Positions 8,049-17,168 are shown, counted from the stretch's first letter. The stretch: 64,000 nucleotides of DNA from Oceanimonas aquatica (GCF_030732065.1 NZ_JAVBHX010000003.1:124001-188000); one strand, 5' to 3'. Program-made: numbers and translations. The notes: generated by a model from the letters alone, not told the origin.

Positions 8049-8993
8049 GTGAAATTCTTATTGCCTGTTTTTGTGCTGTTAAGCGCGTCATCGGTGTTTG
8101 TGGGTGTGATTGACCTGGATATGGCGGCGATCCTGAAAGGGGATACGGCCGCACTCGAGCTGCTGCTGGTCAGCCGTCTGCCCCGGCTGCTGGCCATCTG
8201 GCTGGCGGGAGCGGGTCTGAGTATTGCCGGGCTGATTATGCAGCAAATCAGCCAGAACCGTTTTGCCGCTCCGTCCACCACCGGCACCATAGAATGCGCC
8301 ATGTTTGGCTATGTACTGAGCCTGGTGCTGTTTGGCGACGGCAACAACTTGTTGGTCATCTTTGGCTCGGCCATGGCCGGCACCCTGGTGTTTGTAAACT
8401 TTATTCACGGCGTGCAGTTCAAAAACACTATTTATGTGCCCCTTACCGGCATTGTGTATGGCAATGTGGTGGCTGCTGCTGCTACTTTTGTAGCTTACAA
8501 ATACGATGTGATTCAAAACCTGTCCGGCTGGGAAATGGCCAACTTTTCCAGCATTCTGCGCGGCAATTATGAGCTGCTCTATCTTGCCCTGCCGGTAGGC
8601 ATTCTCAGTTACTGGTTTGCCAGCCGGCTGTCGGCGGTGGGAATGGGCCGGGATTTTTCCGTGAGTCTTGGTCTCAACTACCGGCAGCTGGTGCTGCTGG
8701 GCGTGCTGCTGGTGTCGGTGATGTCGGCGTCGGTGGTGATGATAGTGGGTATGCTGCCGTTTCTGGGGCTGATTGTGCCCAACCTGGTGTCCCGCTATCA
8801 GGGCGACAATATGCGCAAAAACATTCCGGTCACGGCGCTGTGCGGGGCCATTCTGGTGCTGGTGTGCGATGTGCTCGGCCGCCTGATTATTTTTCCCCAT
8901 GAGGTGCCCATCACCATGATCATCAGTCTGCTCGGCGGCGGCGCCTTTATTTATCTGGTGCTGAAAGACACTCAGAGCGGGCAGGGGGCATGA
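8049..8993 (+). CDS. Siderophore ABC transporter permease, FecCD family (FatD/YclN type)
   Basis: 314 residues of mostly hydrophobic helices (about nine or ten membrane segments), with family features SRLPRLLAIWLAGAGLSIAG at the N-terminal end and GMLPFLGLIVPNLVSR near residue 235. It would form half of the inner-membrane channel for the ferric siderophore. Its stop overlaps the start of the second permease (ATGA), indicating coupled translation and a heterodimeric channel. Confidence 0.85.
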   Translation: MKFLLPVFVLLSASSVFVGVIDLDMAAILKGDTAALELLLVSRLPRLLAIWLAGAGLSIAGLIMQQISQNRFAAPSTTGTIECAMFGYVLSLVLFGDGNNLLVIFGSAMAGTLVFVNFIHGVQFKNTIYVPLTGIVYGNVVAAAATFVAYKYDVIQNLSGWEMANFSSILRGNYELLYLALPVGILSYWFASRLSAVGMGRDFSVSLGLNYRQLVLLGVLLVSVMSASVVMIVGMLPFLGLIVPNLVSRYQGDNMRKNIPVTALCGAILVLVCDVLGRLIIFPHEVPITMIISLLGGGAFIYLVLKDTQSGQGA

Positions 8994-9940
8994 TGTCTGA
9001 CAGCGTAAAAATTATGGTGCTGGCGGCGGCCTCGTTGCTGCTGGTGGCGCTGTTTGTGGGCGTGGGACTGGACGCCGACAACTACCGCTATTTTCTGTCG
9101 CGGCGGGTGCCCCGGGTGCTGGCGCTGATCATGGCAGCGGTGGCCATTGCCCAGTCGTCACTGGTGTTTCAGACCATTACCAGCAACCGCATTCTGACCC
9201 CCGGCATCATGGGCTTTGATGCCCTGTATCAGGCCACCCAGATATTGCTGGTGCTGCTGCTTGGCGGCCTGAGCGTGGCCATGGCCAATGTGTATGTGAA
9301 TTTCGTGCTGTCGGTGGTGGTGATGATGCTGTTCTCGCTGCTGCTGTTCGGTTTTTATTTTAAAAGACAGCAGGCCGGCATTATGACCCTGTTGCTGCTT
9401 GGGGTGATTTTCGGCCAGCTGTTCGGCAGCCTGTCTTCCTTCTTTATGGTGTTGCTGGATCCCACCGAGTTCGCTCTGGCCCAAGGCAAGATGTTTGCCA
9501 GCTTCAACAACATCAACGGCGATCTGGTGTATCTCTGCCTGCTGCCGCTGGCGCTGGTGGTCACGCTGCTGTACCGCCAGCATCGCACCCTGGATGTGTT
9601 CTGGCTGGACAGAGACAACGCCATCGGTCTGGGCGTGGATGTAAAGGCGGTGACCCGGCGGGTGCTGCTGCTGATTGCGGTGCTGGTGTCGGTGTCTACC
9701 GCCCTGGTAGGGCCCATTCTGTTTTTTGGCCTGCTGGTGGCCAATCTCAGCCGGCAGCTGTGCCACAGCTATCAGCACAGAGTGCTGCTGCTGGCCAGCT
9801 CTTTGCTGGCGGTGCTGATGCTACTGGGCGGCCAGTGGCTGCTGGAAAACCTGTTTTCACTCAACACCACCCTGAGCGTGGTGATCAACTTTGTTGGCGG
9901 CCTGTATTTTCTGTGGCTGCTGATCCGGCAAAAAGTATAA
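8990..9940 (+). CDS. Siderophore ABC transporter permease, FecCD family (FatC/YclO type)
   Basis: 316 residues, again a string of membrane helices. SRRVPRVLALIMAAVAIAQS at residues 31-50 and VGPILFFGLLVANLSRQL near residue 240 align with the FecCD coupling region. It is the partner of the preceding permease; the two genes overlap by four bases. Followed 20 bp later by the ATPase. Confidence 0.85.
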   Translation: MMSDSVKIMVLAAASLLLVALFVGVGLDADNYRYFLSRRVPRVLALIMAAVAIAQSSLVFQTITSNRILTPGIMGFDALYQATQILLVLLLGGLSVAMANVYVNFVLSVVVMMLFSLLLFGFYFKRQQAGIMTLLLLGVIFGQLFGSLSSFFMVLLDPTEFALAQGKMFASFNNINGDLVYLCLLPLALVVTLLYRQHRTLDVFWLDRDNAIGLGVDVKAVTRRVLLLIAVLVSVSTALVGPILFFGLLVANLSRQLCHSYQHRVLLLASSLLAVLMLLGGQWLLENLFSLNTTLSVVINFVGGLYFLWLLIRQKV

Positions 9941-9959
9941 CCACAGGGGTGCTCAAACC

Positions 9960-10718
9960 ATGATTGAACTGGACCGGCTGACCAAGGCATTCGGCGCGAA
10001 AATGGTGATCGATCAGGCCTCTGCCTGTTTTCAGGCCGGCCAGGTGACGGCCATTATCGGCCCCAATGGCGCGGGTAAAAGCACCCTGCTGTCCATGGCC
10101 AGCCGGCTGCTCGACAAGGACGGCGGCGAGGTGTTTGTCGACGGTAAGGCGCTGGCCGACTGGGACACCAGGGTGCTGGCTAAACGGCTGGCCGTGTTGC
10201 GCCAGGCCAACAACCTCAACATGCGCTTCAGCGTGCGCGAGCTGGTGTCGTTTGGCCGCTTTCCCCACAGCGGCGGCAAGCTCACCGAGCATGACAAGGC
10301 GGTGATCGACAAGGCCATTCACTATCTGGATCTGGCCGATATTCAACACCGCTATCTCGACGAGCTGAGCGGCGGCCAGCGGCAACTGGCCTTTATTGCC
10401 ATGGTGGTGGCCCAGGACACCGAATACGTGTTTCTGGACGAACCACTAAACAACCTGGATATTCGGCACTCGCTGCAGATCATGCGCAACATTCGCGTGC
10501 TGGCCCACGAGCTGAACAAGGCGGTGGTGATCGTGATCCACGATATCAACTTCGCCTCCTGCTATGCCGACCATATTATTGCCCTCAAGCAGGGCAGGGT
10601 GATCACCCAGGGGCCGGTAGATGACGTGATCCAGGCCGAGGTGTTGTCGGACATTTACGACACCGGGTTCAATATCGCCGAGATGAACGGTCAGCGTATT
10701 TGTATGTACTACGCGTGA
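9960..10718 (+). CDS. Siderophore ABC transporter ATP-binding protein (FatE/YclP type)
   Basis: 252 residues with all ATPase motifs: Walker A GPNGAGKST near residue 35, signature LSGGQRQ near residue 136, Walker B VFLDEP near 158, and the switch histidine in VIVIHD. Last gene of the uptake operon; energises import of the ferric siderophore. No terminator hairpin is obvious before the next gene. Confidence 0.9.
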   Translation: MIELDRLTKAFGAKMVIDQASACFQAGQVTAIIGPNGAGKSTLLSMASRLLDKDGGEVFVDGKALADWDTRVLAKRLAVLRQANNLNMRFSVRELVSFGRFPHSGGKLTEHDKAVIDKAIHYLDLADIQHRYLDELSGGQRQLAFIAMVVAQDTEYVFLDEPLNNLDIRHSLQIMRNIRVLAHELNKAVVIVIHDINFASCYADHIIALKQGRVITQGPVDDVIQAEVLSDIYDTGFNIAEMNGQRICMYYA

Positions 10719-10818
10719 GCTCGATAAACAAACACTCCTGATTGTGCTTTTTATCGCCGGCAGAGCTTGTTCTACGGCGCTCTAAAAACGGAAATAATAA
10801 TATATTTTCAATTAATCA

Positions 10819-10831
10819 TGAATTATATTCA
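10819..10831 (+). promoter_or_regulatory. Perfect MetR box
   Basis: TGAATTATATTCA fits the MetR consensus TGAAnnnnnTTCA exactly. It lies 32 bp before the preferred start of the MetR-like gene, so it most likely mediates autoregulation. Confidence 0.65.
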
Positions 10832-10863
10832 TGGGATTAAGCGCTAAAGACCGGAGTCTGGTT

Positions 10864-11748
10864 ATGTTGGAGCGGTTTCACCTTGAAGTACTGGCAGCAA
10901 TAAAAGAGCAGGGAACCCTGACTCAGGCTGCTGAATCATTGAATTTATCCCAGTCCGCCCTGAGTCACAGTATCAAAAAACTGGAAGGCCAGATCAAAAC
11001 GCCTGTCTGGCAAAAAGAAGGAAGAAGCCTGCGCCTGACCTCCGCGGGTGAACAGATGCTGACGCTGGCCAACCGGGTGTTGCCGCAGTTTAAACACACG
11101 GAACTGCTCTTGTCTCAGATGGCGAAAGGCGAAATGGGGTCGCTTCGCATCGGCATGGAATGCCACCCTTGCTATCAATGGCTGTTAAAAGTGATTGAAC
11201 CCTATCTTGATAAGTGGCCCAACGTCGACATTGACGTAAAGCAGGAATTTCAGTTCGGTGGTCTGGGGGCTCTGCACAGCTACGAGATAGATATTCTGGT
11301 CACGCCCGATCCCTTGTATAAGCCCCAGCTGACGTTTATACCGGTCTTTGACTATGAACACAGACTGGTTGTTTCATCATCTCACCCTCTTGCCATGCAG
11401 AACTCGGTCATGCCTGAGCAACTGAATGAAGAAGTGCTATTCAGTTATCCGGTAGAGCCTGAGCGGCTGGATATCTACAGTCAGTTCCTGAACCCAGCAA
11501 AATGCACGGTCAAAAAACACAAGACAATCGAAACCACGGAAATCATGTTGCAGATGGTGGCCGCAGGCAGAGGCGTTTGCGCACTGCCTGGTTGGCTGGT
11601 GGATGAGTTCGCTAAAACAATGGCCATTAAAAGCCTTCGGTTTGGTCAGCACGGGATTAAAAAACAAATCTTTCTGGGGGTGCGAAAAGGCGAAGAGCAG
11701 ATTAACTACCTGAGTGACTTCGTTGCTCTGGCTCAGAATATTGGGTAA
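10864..11748 (+). CDS. metR: MetR-like LysR-family regulator
   Basis: 294 residues. N-terminal winged helix (LTQAAESLNLSQSALSHSIK, residues 19-38) and effector domain strikingly close to MetR: IGMECHPCYQWLL, FDYEHRLVVSSSHPLA, and MLQMVAAGRGVCALPGWLV. MetR activates methionine genes with homocysteine as co-regulator. The start at 10864 has GGAG 7 bp ahead; the ATG at 10831 overlaps the MetR box and has no ribosome site. It stands just upstream of mesX-mesD, so control of those genes is the obvious inference. It may be a specialised paralogue rather than the general MetR. Confidence 0.8.
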   Translation: MLERFHLEVLAAIKEQGTLTQAAESLNLSQSALSHSIKKLEGQIKTPVWQKEGRSLRLTSAGEQMLTLANRVLPQFKHTELLLSQMAKGEMGSLRIGMECHPCYQWLLKVIEPYLDKWPNVDIDVKQEFQFGGLGALHSYEIDILVTPDPLYKPQLTFIPVFDYEHRLVVSSSHPLAMQNSVMPEQLNEEVLFSYPVEPERLDIYSQFLNPAKCTVKKHKTIETTEIMLQMVAAGRGVCALPGWLVDEFAKTMAIKSLRFGQHGIKKQIFLGVRKGEEQINYLSDFVALAQNIG

Positions 11749-11820
11749 TGACTCAATAGTGCTTTAGGTTCATACCGCTTTTTACCAGCCCGGCAGCCGA
11801 CACTGTCATCCCTCCTTCCA

Positions 11821-11847
11821 TGCTCTGTTCACCTGATGAACAGAGCA
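11821..11847. repeat. Perfect palindrome, 11-bp arms around a 5-bp centre
   Basis: TGCTCTGTTCA and TGAACAGAGCA flank CCTGA. There is no T-run on either side, so it is not an ordinary terminator; it could be an operator or an RNA stem downstream of the metR-like gene. Confidence 0.6.
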
Positions 11848-11939
11848 CAACCTCAGCATCCGCCGCCGCAGCAGCACTTCACTGAGCGTGACATAACGCT
11901 TGCTCAGGAGAGCCTGGTCCCACAACAAATCATGAGAGG

Positions 11940-11980
11940 TGTTCATGTATTGATGAGGTAAAATCATTTTTGTTCATGTA
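11940..11980 (+). promoter_or_regulatory. Direct repeats TGTTCATGTA 31 bp apart before mesX
   Basis: TGTTCATGTA occurs at 11940-11949 and 11971-11980, three helical turns apart. Between them lies TGAGGTAAAATCA (11954-11966), a degenerate MetR-box-like dyad, and after them TATAAC (11991-11996) as a possible -10. Together they look like the mesX promoter/operator. Confidence 0.4.
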
Positions 11981-12086
11981 ACTGCCTCTGTATAACATAC
12001 ACATGCTTAGCTCTAGATGTCTGGACTTCCAGAAAGAGCAGGGAACAAATTCAGTTTTTATCTCGGGAAAAAGGATGCAGAACATT

Positions 12087-13067
12087 ATGAGTAACGACTT
12101 CAAATTTGCTGTAAACAGCATTGCTTTCGATGAAAATTATCAACCCGCAGACAGCACCCGTGCTACCACCAACTTCGCCAACCTGGCCAGAGGGGAGAGC
12201 CGTCAGGAAAACCTGCGCAATGCCTTGACGATGATTAACAATCGTTTCAATGCCACAGCGAATTGGGATAACCCCAAAGCGGACCGTTACTCAGTTGAGC
12301 TTGAAATCATTTCCGTTGATATGGATATCGATAATGAAGGCAAGGCCCATACCTTCCCGATCATTGAAATATTGAAAACCATCATTGTTGATCACAAAAC
12401 CAAACAACGTACTGAAGGCATTGTTGGCAATAACTTTTCTTCTTATGTGCGGGACTATGACTTCAGTGTGCGGCTACTGGAGCACAACAAGGGGCAATCC
12501 GGCTTCAGCATTCCGGAGAACTTTGGTGACTTGCATGGCAATCTTTTCAAGAGCTTTGTTAACTCGAACACCTACAAGCAGAACTTTGCCAAGCAGCCGG
12601 TGATCTGCCTGAGTGTTTCCGATAACAAGACTTATCACCAGACTGAAAACCAGCATCCCATACTGGGTGTGGAATATCTGCCCAATGAATCATCCCTGAC
12701 GGAGCAGTATTTTAAAAAGATGGGTCTAAAAGTGCGCTACTTTATGCCGCCTCATAGTGTTGCGCCCCTGGCCTTTTACTTCTTTGGCGACTTGCTGAAC
12801 GACTACACGAATCTTGAGCTTATCGCTACCATCAGCACCATGGAGTCGTTCCAGAAGATTTACCGTCCCGAAATTTACAATGCCAATGCCGTGGCCGGAA
12901 AGTGCTATAAGCCGAATCTGAAAAACCCGGATCATTCACTCACTCAAATTGTGTATGACAGAGAAGAGCGCAGCCAGCTGGCCATCAAGCAAGGCAAACT
13001 AGCGGAAGAGAGCTTCATCAAGCCATATAAGGCAATTCTTGAGCAGTGGTCAGCTAATTACGCCTAA
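12087..13067 (+). CDS. mesX: DUF1852 protein MesX, partner of core methionine synthase
   Basis: 326 residues, DUF1852 family, recognised by the N-terminal region SNDFKFAVNSIAFDENY and TTNFANLARGESRQENLRNAL. MesX is known to be needed with MesD, a shortened folate-independent methionine synthase of aerobic bacteria whose methyl donor was not established when described. No signal peptide or membrane segment. The start at 12087 fits the family N terminus; the longer frame from 12003 gives an unrelated leader. The synthase gene follows 30 bp later, and a MetR-like regulator precedes. The molecular role of MesX is not known. Confidence 0.85.
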   Translation: MSNDFKFAVNSIAFDENYQPADSTRATTNFANLARGESRQENLRNALTMINNRFNATANWDNPKADRYSVELEIISVDMDIDNEGKAHTFPIIEILKTIIVDHKTKQRTEGIVGNNFSSYVRDYDFSVRLLEHNKGQSGFSIPENFGDLHGNLFKSFVNSNTYKQNFAKQPVICLSVSDNKTYHQTENQHPILGVEYLPNESSLTEQYFKKMGLKVRYFMPPHSVAPLAFYFFGDLLNDYTNLELIATISTMESFQKIYRPEIYNANAVAGKCYKPNLKNPDHSLTQIVYDREERSQLAIKQGKLAEESFIKPYKAILEQWSANYA

Positions 13068-13097
13068 TAATTAACGAGAACAGAAACGGAATTTATC

Positions 13098-14141
13098 ATG
13101 AAAAAGTTATTACCTACGTCCACCGCAGGCAGCCTGCCCAAACCGTCCTGGCTGGCACAGCCCGAAACGCTCTGGTCGCCCTGGAAGCTGCAAGGTGACG
13201 AGCTTATCGACGGCAAACGCGATGCGTTGCGAGTGTCGTTGCAAGAGCAACAACATGCCGGCATTGATATTGTCAGCGACGGCGAGCAAACCCGTCAGCA
13301 TTTTGTGACGACCTTTATCGAGCACCTTGACGGTGTTGATTTTGAACAGCGTAAAACCGTTAAAATCCGTGATCGCTACGATGCCAGTGTGCCTTCGGTC
13401 GTGGGGGCTGTCAGCCGCCAGAAGCCGGTGTTTGTTGAAGATGCCAAATTTTTGCGTCAGCAAACCACGCAACCCATTAAATGGGCGTTGCCTGGCCCCA
13501 TGACCATGATCGACACGCTTTATGATGCCCATTATAAAAGTCGTGAAAAACTGGCCTGGGAATTTGCCAAAATCCTCAATCAGGAAGCCAGAGAGCTGGA
13601 AGCCGCGGGTGTTGATATCATTCAGTTTGATGAGCCTGCCTTTAATGTGTTTTTTGATGAAGTGAATGATTGGGGCATTGCCGCTCTGGAAAGAGCCATT
13701 GAAGGCCTGAAGTGCGAAACGGCCGTGCACATTTGCTACGGCTACGGCATCAAGGCCAATACCGACTGGAAAAAGACCCTGGGCTCCGAGTGGCGGCAAT
13801 ATGAAGAGGTCTTTCCCAGACTGCAAAAGTCGAATATCGATATTATCTCACTGGAATGTCAAAACTCTCACGTGCCCATGGAGCTGATTGAGCTCATTCG
13901 AGGCAAAAAGGTGATGGTAGGGGCCATTGATGTCGCTACCAACCGAATTGAAACCCCGGAAGAGGTGGCCGACACGCTGCGCAAAGCGTTGCAGTATGTC
14001 GATGCCGACAAGCTCTACCCTTGCACCAACTGTGGCATGGCCCCCTTGTCGCGTGACGTTGCCAGAGGCAAGCTGAATGCCCTGAGCGCCGGCGCAGATA
14101 TCATCCGCAGAGAGCTGCTGGCTCGGGGGGGTGCTGCCTGA
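13098..14141 (+). CDS. mesD: Core methionine synthase lacking the folate domain (MesD-like)
   Basis: 347 residues, corresponding only to the C-terminal catalytic half of MetE (the full enzyme is about 750). Zinc/homocysteine-site features are present: DGEQTR near residue 60, IQFDEPAF near 175, HICYGYG near 215, the SLECQNSH segment and the cysteine pair CTNCGM near 313. It transfers a methyl group to homocysteine. The absence of the N-terminal folate domain is real, because the gene starts with its own start codon after mesX and a normal barrel start (TSTAGSLPKP). A strong terminator follows. Pairing with DUF1852 supports MesD rather than MesA-C. Confidence 0.85.
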   Translation: MKKLLPTSTAGSLPKPSWLAQPETLWSPWKLQGDELIDGKRDALRVSLQEQQHAGIDIVSDGEQTRQHFVTTFIEHLDGVDFEQRKTVKIRDRYDASVPSVVGAVSRQKPVFVEDAKFLRQQTTQPIKWALPGPMTMIDTLYDAHYKSREKLAWEFAKILNQEARELEAAGVDIIQFDEPAFNVFFDEVNDWGIAALERAIEGLKCETAVHICYGYGIKANTDWKKTLGSEWRQYEEVFPRLQKSNIDIISLECQNSHVPMELIELIRGKKVMVGAIDVATNRIETPEEVADTLRKALQYVDADKLYPCTNCGMAPLSRDVARGKLNALSAGADIIRRELLARGGAA

Positions 14142-14192
14142 ACCTGTGAACTAGCACCGCGGTTCACAAGCACAAGCTGTGATTCATATATC

Positions 14193-14228
14193 AAGCAGGA
14201 GCCCGCTATGCCAGGCTCCTGCTTTTTG
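14193..14228 (+). terminator. Intrinsic terminator of the mesXD operon
   Basis: AAGCAGGAGCC and GGCTCCTGCTT form an 11-bp stem with a 10-base loop, followed by TTT. Confidence 0.85.
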
Positions 14229-14347
14229 CTGTGATGCAACTACCCGCAGGCAGTTGAAATTTCCGCAATCATCTTCATAACACTCTTCAACCCGCTGAAA
14301 TATATGATATTAATGGTCATTCATGGCAATCAGTAAAAGGCAGAATA

Positions 14348-14428
14348 ATGACGGATAATCACCTGAAAAATAAAGCTAGTATCAGCGTGCTGATGATCTG
14401 CATGGGCAGCACATTTCATTGTGATTAA
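14348..14428 (+). pseudogene. Truncated start of a low-molecular-weight tyrosine phosphatase paralogue
   Basis: A 26-residue frame begins MTDNHLKNK and reaches ICMGS, then runs into a stop. It matches the start of the intact phosphatase at 33360 (MTDNSLKNK ... ACMGN) and breaks inside the P-loop, before the arginine. It is therefore a gene remnant, not a functional peptide. Its position beside an integrase tail suggests an old integration or deletion scar. Confidence 0.55.
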
Positions 14429-14502
14429 GTTCATAATTATTAGTAACTTAAAATCCTCCCCAAAATCTCTCCAAAATTCCTCCCCAATTTGTGAGCGCCT
14501 GG

Positions 14503-14690
14503 TTCAAACTTTGACTACCAACCATTCATGCCCGCGATTGTCTCGGTACTCCTCGGTCGTTCTCAGGTGTTTATGCCCCAGCAGGATCTGGGTATCGATC
14601 CCTTGCTCGTGATAGACACGCCCGGCCAGGGAGCGCTGCTCATGGAAGCTGGGTGGGGTTGTATCCTTTGCCCAGGTGATACCTGATCGG
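14503..14690 (-). pseudogene. C-terminal remnant of a lambda-type tyrosine recombinase
   Basis: Reading the minus strand gives about 60 residues ending at a stop at 14503: PPSFHEQRSLAGRVY, then QILLGHKHLRTTEEYRD and RGHEW. These are the box II H-x-x-R and GH and catalytic tyrosine regions of phage integrases. Upstream an in-frame stop interrupts the homology at about 14720, so the rest of the gene is lost. The surrounding 14429-15004 shows no other gene. Confidence 0.7.
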
Positions 14691-15004
14691 GGCGCTGTTG
14701 ATCAAATCAGAGCAGGACAGCCTGACCCTACACGGTTTGATTCCTTTAATTAACCGGCTGGCCAACAGGCATCATTGTCCATGCGGCTGGGGTTCAGAGT
14801 GACTTTGTCAGAAAGCCACGGCAGGCTACGAATATTCCTATTTTTATATAAAGTGATGTTTGTCTCCAGGAAACTCCATCCCATTTTTCAAGTATAAATA
14901 CCAAGAGTTGGTGTCTCCGAACCTAAGTATCTGGCTAGATGTATGATTGCTAAGTGGTCAAAAGCATGGTACCAAATGTCTACTTTCATTAGAGAGTCCT
15001 TATT

Positions 15005-15880
15005 ATGCTGCACTTGCCCTTGCTGAATGCTCTGAAAACCTTTGTGGTGGCCGGGCGTTATTTAAATTTTACCCGAGCCGCTGACGAGCTGCTTGTGTCC
15101 CCTTCGGCTGTTAGTCATCAGATCCGGGTGTTGGAGGAGTATCTGGAGCTCAAGTTGTTTGTGCGCCAGAACCGCACGCTCAGCCTGACTCCCGAAGGGC
15201 TCCATCTACATGCGTCACTGACAGGTCCGTTTGATGCTATTTCCCGTGCAATTCAAGAAGCGCAGCAAGTAAAGCGGCGTGAGTCGATCAATATTGCCCT
15301 GCGCCCCTTTTTCTCCGGTGCCTGGCTGGCGCCCCGGCTCAATCGTTTCTGGGGCAAGTACCCGGACATTGAGATAGACCTGATGCACATGCTCAAGGTA
15401 CCAGACTTTACGTCGGATAGTATCGATCTGGCGATATTGTGGGGTAAGGGCGATTGGCCCGACATGGAAGTGAAACTGTTATTGCCGGGCAGGCTTACGC
15501 CAATCTGTAGTGCCGAGCTGTTGGAGCGTGAAGGACGACCCGAGACCCCAGCGGATCTGGCCAGGTTTATTCGCATTCACGATGAGGACCGTTCCTGTTG
15601 GGACGCTTGGTTGGAGCTGGCTGGCGCTGCCGGCATCAGCAGCAAGGCTAACCTGATCATCGACGACACCAACGTGCGGGTGCAGTCGATTCGCAACCAT
15701 CAGGGGATAATGCTGGGCTGTCCCGCCCTGCTGCGCGAAGAGCTGAACAGTGGCCGTCTGGTGCAACTGTTTGATACCACACTCGATACTTACGGTTACT
15801 ACCTGGTTTATCCCAAGCATCGGCCACTGAGTGACAAGTTGAATACCTTTATCGACTGGATTCTGACCGAACGCGAGTAG
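15005..15880 (+). CDS. LysR-family regulator of GcvA type
   Basis: 291 residues. Helix-turn-helix at residues 18-40 (FTRAADELLVSPSAVSHQI) and a PBP2 effector domain; the start LPLLNALKTFVVAGRYLNFT is typical of the GcvA/AmpR-like branch. AGAGAG precedes the ATG. It lies ahead of the TRAP genes in the same direction but is separated from them by a terminator, so it probably controls the TRAP operon and/or the Rieske operon from a distance. The effector is unknown. Confidence 0.85.
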   Translation: MLHLPLLNALKTFVVAGRYLNFTRAADELLVSPSAVSHQIRVLEEYLELKLFVRQNRTLSLTPEGLHLHASLTGPFDAISRAIQEAQQVKRRESINIALRPFFSGAWLAPRLNRFWGKYPDIEIDLMHMLKVPDFTSDSIDLAILWGKGDWPDMEVKLLLPGRLTPICSAELLEREGRPETPADLARFIRIHDEDRSCWDAWLELAGAAGISSKANLIIDDTNVRVQSIRNHQGIMLGCPALLREELNSGRLVQLFDTTLDTYGYYLVYPKHRPLSDKLNTFIDWILTERE

Positions 15881-15906
15881 CGCCTACCTTCCCTGCCATC
15901 TCTCCA

Positions 15907-15935
15907 AGCCACGCCTAAGCGTGGCTTTGTTTTTT
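15907..15935 (+). terminator. Intrinsic terminator after the LysR gene
   Basis: AGCCACGC and GCGTGGCT form an 8-bp stem with loop CTAA, then TTGTTTTTT. Confidence 0.85.
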
Positions 15936-16154
15936 CTGTCTCCCCCTAGTGGCGTGGTTGAATCTTTCTCACGCTTCCTTGAGCAATCCTCGATGGCAGT
16001 TTGTAAATAAAATGTGAAATATGGTGGTGGGGCGCGAGCCAGACAAGGTTGCGGCAATCAAAGGCGGCATTTGGCCATGGGTTGTCACGGCGGTCGAGCA
16101 TCAAAAAAACCGGATGAGCGCTTCCGACACCATACTAACCAGGGAGTTTGAACA

Positions 16155-17168
16155 ATGATGATGTTTAAGAAGGTAACCACGCTGCTGAGTCTGTCGGCTG
16201 TTTTGTCGATGCCTGTCCAGGCCGCACCCATGGTGTGGGACATGCCGAACGAGTATCCCGCCACCTCGGTGCAGGCCGAGGGAGACCGGTATTTCGGTGA
16301 GCAGCTTAAGCGGGAATCCGGCGGTCAAATCGAGATCATGCACCATTTCGGTGGCGCTCTTGGGCTGAAGTCGAAGGATCAGCTGGATGCGGTAGGGGAT
16401 GGCGCTGTGGTGATTGCCAATACGTTTATTCCTCCGCTGGGAGGAATAGATCCCATCTTTTTACTGTCTTCACTGCCTTTCCTGAGCTCCAGCTCCGAAG
16501 AGGCCCGGCTGCTGTTTGAAGCCGCCAGACCCGAGTATGAGCGAGTGCTGGAAAAGCATAATCAGAGGTTGCTTTACGCTTCTCCCTGGCCTTCAAGCGG
16601 GCTTTGGGGCAAGCAGGAAGCCAGCACCATGAGCGCAGTTAATGGCCTCAAGATGCGCACCTATGACGCCAATGGCACCAAGGTGTTCCGCAATACCAAT
16701 TCGGCTCCCATTCAGTTGAGCTGGGCCGATATCATTCCGCAGTTGAGTACCGGCGGTATTGAAGGCGTGCTCACTTCCATCGAAGCCGGTCTGAGCGCCA
16801 GCTTTAACGATTACGTAAGTCACTTTACCGCCCTGAATTATGACAGCACCATCAACCTGATCACCATGAACCAGGATGCCTGGGATGAACTGTCCCCCGA
16901 GCAGCAGCAGGCAGTAGTGAGGGCTGCGGAGCAAACCGAGACCTATGTATGGAGCCATATCGATCAGGTTGTGAATGAGAGCTATGCGGATGCCCGCAGC
17001 CGGGGAGTAACGGTAGTGGAGACGGTGCCCGCCGAGTTTCGCGATCAGCTGAAGCAGGCGGCTCAGCCAGTACTGGAAGAGTGGGTGAGCAAGATGGGAC
17101 CCAAGGGTGAGCAGTTGCTGTCGGAATACCGTAAGGCGCTACAGCAGCCGGCGTTAGCAGCAAACTGA
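16155..17168 (+). CDS. TRAP transporter periplasmic binding protein (DctP family)
   Basis: 337 residues. Signal peptide ends near SMPVQAAP. The DctP fold shows in FGEQLKRESGGQIEI near residue 50 and the central VNGLKMRTYDANGTK stretch, whose arginine normally grips the substrate carboxylate. It delivers an organic acid to the membrane subunits encoded next. AGGGAG is 8 bp before the ATG. The ligand is unknown; the downstream Rieske/amidase operon suggests a nitrogenous carboxylate. Confidence 0.9.
   Translation: MMMFKKVTTLLSLSAVLSMPVQAAPMVWDMPNEYPATSVQAEGDRYFGEQLKRESGGQIEIMHHFGGALGLKSKDQLDAVGDGAVVIANTFIPPLGGIDPIFLLSSLPFLSSSSEEARLLFEAARPEYERVLEKHNQRLLYASPWPSSGLWGKQEASTMSAVNGLKMRTYDANGTKVFRNTNSAPIQLSWADIIPQLSTGGIEGVLTSIEAGLSASFNDYVSHFTALNYDSTINLITMNQDAWDELSPEQQQAVVRAAEQTETYVWSHIDQVVNESYADARSRGVTVVETVPAEFRDQLKQAAQPVLEEWVSKMGPKGEQLLSEYRKALQQPALAAN

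Noticed and set aside
14421-14612. 63-codon plus-strand frame in the scar region
   Set aside because: It is antisense to the integrase remnant, which has clear family motifs.
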